DNA from: Triparma columacea
Lineage: Eukaryota; Sar; Bolidophyceae; Parmales; Triparmaceae
Direction of reading: 5' to 3'
Assembly (NCBI GenBank): GCA_030267965.1
Contig: BRYA01000468.1
Span: 1-30,290, forward strand
DNA length: 30,290 nt
Shown here: in pieces, positions 27,405 through 30,290 of the stretch
How the letters are laid out: each line of letters starts with the position of its first letter
Numbering within the stretch: position 1 is the first letter of the stretch
Notes under the pieces: generated by a model
What the model was told of the DNA's origin: nothing
What the model saw: only the letters and a program-made list of their open reading frames with translations
Database searches by the model: none
Position numbers and translations under genes: made by a program

Positions 27405-29645
27405 ATGAGTGAATTAGACTTTGATTATGGTGATGACTATAGTGATGACGATGGTGATGAGTATGGAGATGACTACAGTGATGACTATGGTGGTGACTAT
27501 GGTGATGACTATGACGTCCCAGCTGGGTACTATCCCCTTCCCAAAACAGCAGTATACTCCGGAACAGAGAGCTTCAAAGACAATCGTGAACTCACAGAAG
27601 TGACTTTTGCAAAAGGAGTGACGACAATTGGCGAGGGAGCATTCGAGGGATGCTCCTCCCTCACGGCCATCACCATCCCGGACTCAGTGACGATAATTGG
27701 CGAACGCGCCTTCGATGGATGCTCCTCCCTCACGGCCATCACCATCCCAGATGGAGTGACGTCGATTAGCAAAGAAGCCTTCCAACGATGCTCCTCCCTC
27801 ATGGCCATCACCATCCCAGAAAGAGTGACGACGATTGGCGAAAACGCCTTCCACGCATGCTCCTCCCTCACGGCCATCACCATCCCGGACGGAGTGACAA
27901 TGATTGGCGAGGGGGCCTTCTGTGATTGCTCCTCCCTCACGACCGTCACCATCCCGGACGAAGTGATGGCGATTGGCAACTGGGCCTTCTACCTATGCTC
28001 CTCACTCACGGCCATCACAATCCCGGACTCAGTGACAACGATTGGCGAATGCGCCTTCGCAGACTGCTCCTCTCTCACGGCCATCACCATCCCGGACGGA
28101 GTGACGGCAATTGGCAAACGCGCCTTCGAAGACTGCTCCTTCCTCACGGCCATCACCATCCCGGATGGAGTCACAATAATTGGCGAACGCGCCTTCGATG
28201 GATGCTCCTCCCTCACAGCCATCACCATCCCAGATGGAGTGACGTCGATTAGCGAGGGCGCCTTCTACGAATGCTCCTCCCTCACGGCCATCACCATCCC
28301 GGACGGAGTGACAACGATTGGCGAACGCGCCTTCGCAGGATGCTCCTCCCTCGCGGCCATCACCATCCCAGACTCAGTGACGACGATTGGCGAGGGTGCC
28401 TTCAGGGATTGCTCCTCCCTCACAGCCATCACCATCCCGGACGGAGTGACAACGATTGGCTTTGGCGCCTTCTCTGATTGCTCCTCCCTCACGGCCATCA
28501 CCATCCCGGACGGAATGACAGAGATTGGTGACTTCGCCTTCTCTGGATGCTCCTCCCTCACGGCCGTTACCATCCCGGACGGAGTGACGATGATTAGCGA
28601 GGGCACCTTCGACGGATGCTCCTCCCTCACGGCCATCACAATCCCGGACACAGTGACAACGATTGGCGATGGCGCCTTCTACGAATGCTCCTCCCTCATG
28701 GCCATCACCATCCCGGACGGAGTGACGATAATTGGCGAGGGCGCCATCCAGTCATGCTCCTCCCTCACAGCCATCATAATCCCAGACGGAGTGACGATGA
28801 TTGGTAAACGCGCCTTCTGTGATTGCTCCTCCCTCACGGCCATCACCATCCCAATTGGAGTGACGACAATTTACGATTGCGCCTTCCAGTCATGCTCCTC
28901 CCTCATGGCCATCACCATCCCAGAAAGAGTGACGACGATTGGCAGATCCGCCTTCTTCGAATGCTCCTCCCTCACGGCCATTACCATCCCGGACTCAGTG
29001 ACGTCGATTGGCGATGGCGGCTTCCAAGAATGCTCCTCCCTCACGGCCATCACCATCCCGGACGGAGTGACAACGATTGGCGAACGCGCTTTCTACGGAT
29101 GCTCCTCCCTCACGGACATCACCATCCCGGACGGAGTGACTAAGATTGCCGATCAAGCCTTCGAAGGATGCTCCTCCCTCACTGCCGTCACTATCCCAGA
29201 TGGAGTAACGACGATTGGCAATTACGCCTTCTTCGAATGCTCCTCCCTCACGGCCATCACCATCCCGGACTCAGTGACGATGATCGAGGACAGCGCCTTC
29301 GCAAATTGCTCCGGCCTGACAAAACTCAGTCTATCTCCTACTGTCTCCATCGGTGAAGACTGCTTCTCGGACTGCACCGCCCTAATCACTGCCGCTGCCG
29401 ATCAAAATATGCCCACTGTCTCGGACCTTCTCCATTACAGGTGGCACCGCAATGTCGCTGTGATTGAACGCGTCAACGCTCTGCTGTGCCTCAAGGGAAC
29501 CTGGGATCACGTGGAGAACCCACCCAGGAGATCGGCTAGGAAGCGGAAGCGAACTGACGGAGTTGAAGCACCAGCGCTAAGGGTAACTCCGGCACGTGAG
29601 AAGATCCCAAAAGTTTTGTGGAGAGTAATTCTGGAGTTTCTGTAA
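27405..29645 (+). CDS. BspA-type leucine-rich repeat protein B
   Basis: Single exon, 746 aa. It has an acidic Asp/Tyr-rich N-terminus (DYGDDYSDDDGDEYGDDYSD) absent from gene A, then a partial repeat, 24 full 23-residue BspA repeats (CSSLTAITIPDGVTTIGERAF and variants), a capping repeat and the same C-terminal domain as gene A. It differs from gene A in repeat number (24 against 17) but the last 143 nt of the shared block are identical (26576-26718 and 29466-29608). Repeats 1 and 8 share the ending TIIGERAFDG, repeats 3 and 19 share CSSLMAITIPERVTTIG, so units have been copied inside the gene. No signal peptide or membrane segment is seen. The ligand and role are unknown. Confidence 0.85.
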   Translation: MSELDFDYGDDYSDDDGDEYGDDYSDDYGGDYGDDYDVPAGYYPLPKTAVYSGTESFKDNRELTEVTFAKGVTTIGEGAFEGCSSLTAITIPDSVTIIGERAFDGCSSLTAITIPDGVTSISKEAFQRCSSLMAITIPERVTTIGENAFHACSSLTAITIPDGVTMIGEGAFCDCSSLTTVTIPDEVMAIGNWAFYLCSSLTAITIPDSVTTIGECAFADCSSLTAITIPDGVTAIGKRAFEDCSFLTAITIPDGVTIIGERAFDGCSSLTAITIPDGVTSISEGAFYECSSLTAITIPDGVTTIGERAFAGCSSLAAITIPDSVTTIGEGAFRDCSSLTAITIPDGVTTIGFGAFSDCSSLTAITIPDGMTEIGDFAFSGCSSLTAVTIPDGVTMISEGTFDGCSSLTAITIPDTVTTIGDGAFYECSSLMAITIPDGVTIIGEGAIQSCSSLTAIIIPDGVTMIGKRAFCDCSSLTAITIPIGVTTIYDCAFQSCSSLMAITIPERVTTIGRSAFFECSSLTAITIPDSVTSIGDGGFQECSSLTAITIPDGVTTIGERAFYGCSSLTDITIPDGVTKIADQAFEGCSSLTAVTIPDGVTTIGNYAFFECSSLTAITIPDSVTMIEDSAFANCSGLTKLSLSPTVSIGEDCFSDCTALITAAADQNMPTVSDLLHYRWHRNVAVIERVNALLCLKGTWDHVENPPRRSARKRKRTDGVEAPALRVTPAREKIPKVLWRVILEFL

Positions 29646-29864
29646 ATCTTTGTTGTTGAATCGTTCAATTTTTTTCAGCGCCTGATTCCGAACTGATTCT
29701 TCTCTTACTCGGGACCAAAAAAAATAAGAAGCCTCCTTAAGTTCCCTCCTAAATAAATCCAAGCCATCTCATTGGATGGCCAGACCTTGGCTTCTTTCCA
29801 ACATCTTTGGGTCCCTGGAACAACAGGCAAATCCAATCGATTATAAAAAACTAATAAACCAAAT

Positions 29865-30290
29865 ATGTCTGACGAAGATATCGCTGCCCTCGTTGTTGAT
29901 AACGGATCCGGAATGTGCAAGGTGAGCTTTATTTCGCGCTAGGGTGCTCAGAAGGGGAAGAAATCTTATTTGCCGTTGGGTTCTCACGTTCTGTTGGATC
30001 TTATAATATGAGGCCCTTCCGGCTTCCGGTTCCACCTCTCCCCCCCCATACCGGCTTTTATATCGTAATTAAAACCCCACAATCGGGGACCGTGCCTGAG
30101 GACCCTTCATCTCCCCCCTATTTCTGGGCTTCTCAACCTCCGTTTCGGTAACTTCCCAATATCCAATCAAAAACTTACCCTCCCCTCCATCCCTCAGGCC
30201 GGTTTCGCCGGAGACGATGCTCCCCGTGCCGTTTTCCCCTCCATTGTGGGACGCCCCAAGCACCCCGGAATCATGGTCGGCATGGACCAG
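29865..30290 (+). CDS. Actin, 5' end only
   Basis: Exon 1 (29865-29921) encodes [19 protein letters not shown], the actin N-terminus including the phosphate-loop start DNGSGMCK. A 276-nt intron (29922-30197, GTGAGC ... CCCTCAG, phase 0) separates it from exon 2 (30198 to the window edge), which reads [20 protein letters not shown] and continues [11 protein letters not shown]. Sequence matches conventional cytoplasmic actin, the filament-forming ATPase of the cytoskeleton; the rest lies beyond the window. A TTATAAAAAA stretch at 29841-29850 could be a TATA-like element, just 15 bp from the ATG. Confidence 0.97.

Noticed and set aside
25121..29645. Long open frames on the minus strand and in other plus frames of the LRR genes (VMAVREEH- and MLLPHGHHHP-type repeats)
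   Set aside because: The 69-bp tandem units are a multiple of three, so a stop-free unit stays open in every frame it occurs in. Only the BspA-type frame has a known repeat family and a non-repeat domain.
25121..29645. CRISPR-like array of direct repeats
   Set aside because: There is no repeat-spacer alternation; the units are contiguous coding LRR repeats in a eukaryotic gene.
1..30290. tRNA, rRNA or other RNA genes
   Set aside because: I scanned for A/B-box and conserved rRNA segments by eye and found no convincing candidate; a tRNAscan or Infernal run would be decisive.

Overview
The window is the left end of a eukaryotic chromosome. It opens with (CCCTAA)n telomere repeats. Its genes carry short spliceosomal introns (mostly GTGAG...CAG, about 80-330 nt). 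Both fructose-bisphosphate aldolases begin with a signal peptide followed by an ASAFAP-like F motif, the bipartite plastid presequence of algae with a red secondary plastid. With BspA-type leucine-rich-repeat genes and a START/XKR-like membrane protein, this points to a photosynthetic stramenopile. A Parmales/Triparma-like alga is my best guess, but that is inference.

Layout. 1-80 is telomere. About 80-2220 is a pyrimidine-rich subtelomere (plus strand) whose purine strand carries remains of a coiled-coil gene; a 4-N gap lies at 2013-2016. 2220-2580 is A/C-rich short-period repeat. 2683-3840 is an array of seven units of about 124-174 bp built of TTAGGG/TTGGGG/TCAGGG motifs pointing opposite to the terminal telomere. 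After an AT-rich spacer, dense gene territory starts at 4124.

Genes in order: START/XKR-like membrane protein (-), secreted protein of unknown function (-), 2H-phosphoesterase-like protein (+), ABCG half-transporter (+), plastid class II aldolase 1 (-), four-TM protein (+), mitochondrial ribosomal protein bL21m (-), plastid class II aldolase 2 (+), TMEM151-like protein (-), carotenoid-oxygenase-family protein with a signal peptide (+), WW-DUF202 fusion (+), two tandem BspA-type LRR genes (+), and the 5' end of actin (+). I assembled multi-exon models by hand from splice motifs, reading-frame continuity and family conservation.

The genes do not form one pathway. The two aldolases supply the same plastid reaction (Calvin cycle/gluconeogenesis) and flank two unrelated genes. 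Several neighbours are divergent with short shared promoters (56, 130, 192 and 469 bp between ATGs). The most interesting signals are the inverted telomere-like higher-order array, the G-rich 5' and C-rich 3' ends of many introns, the WW-DUF202 fusion, a partial duplication of the 3' end of the ABCG gene, and the tandem LRR pair with a 143-bp identical 3' block.
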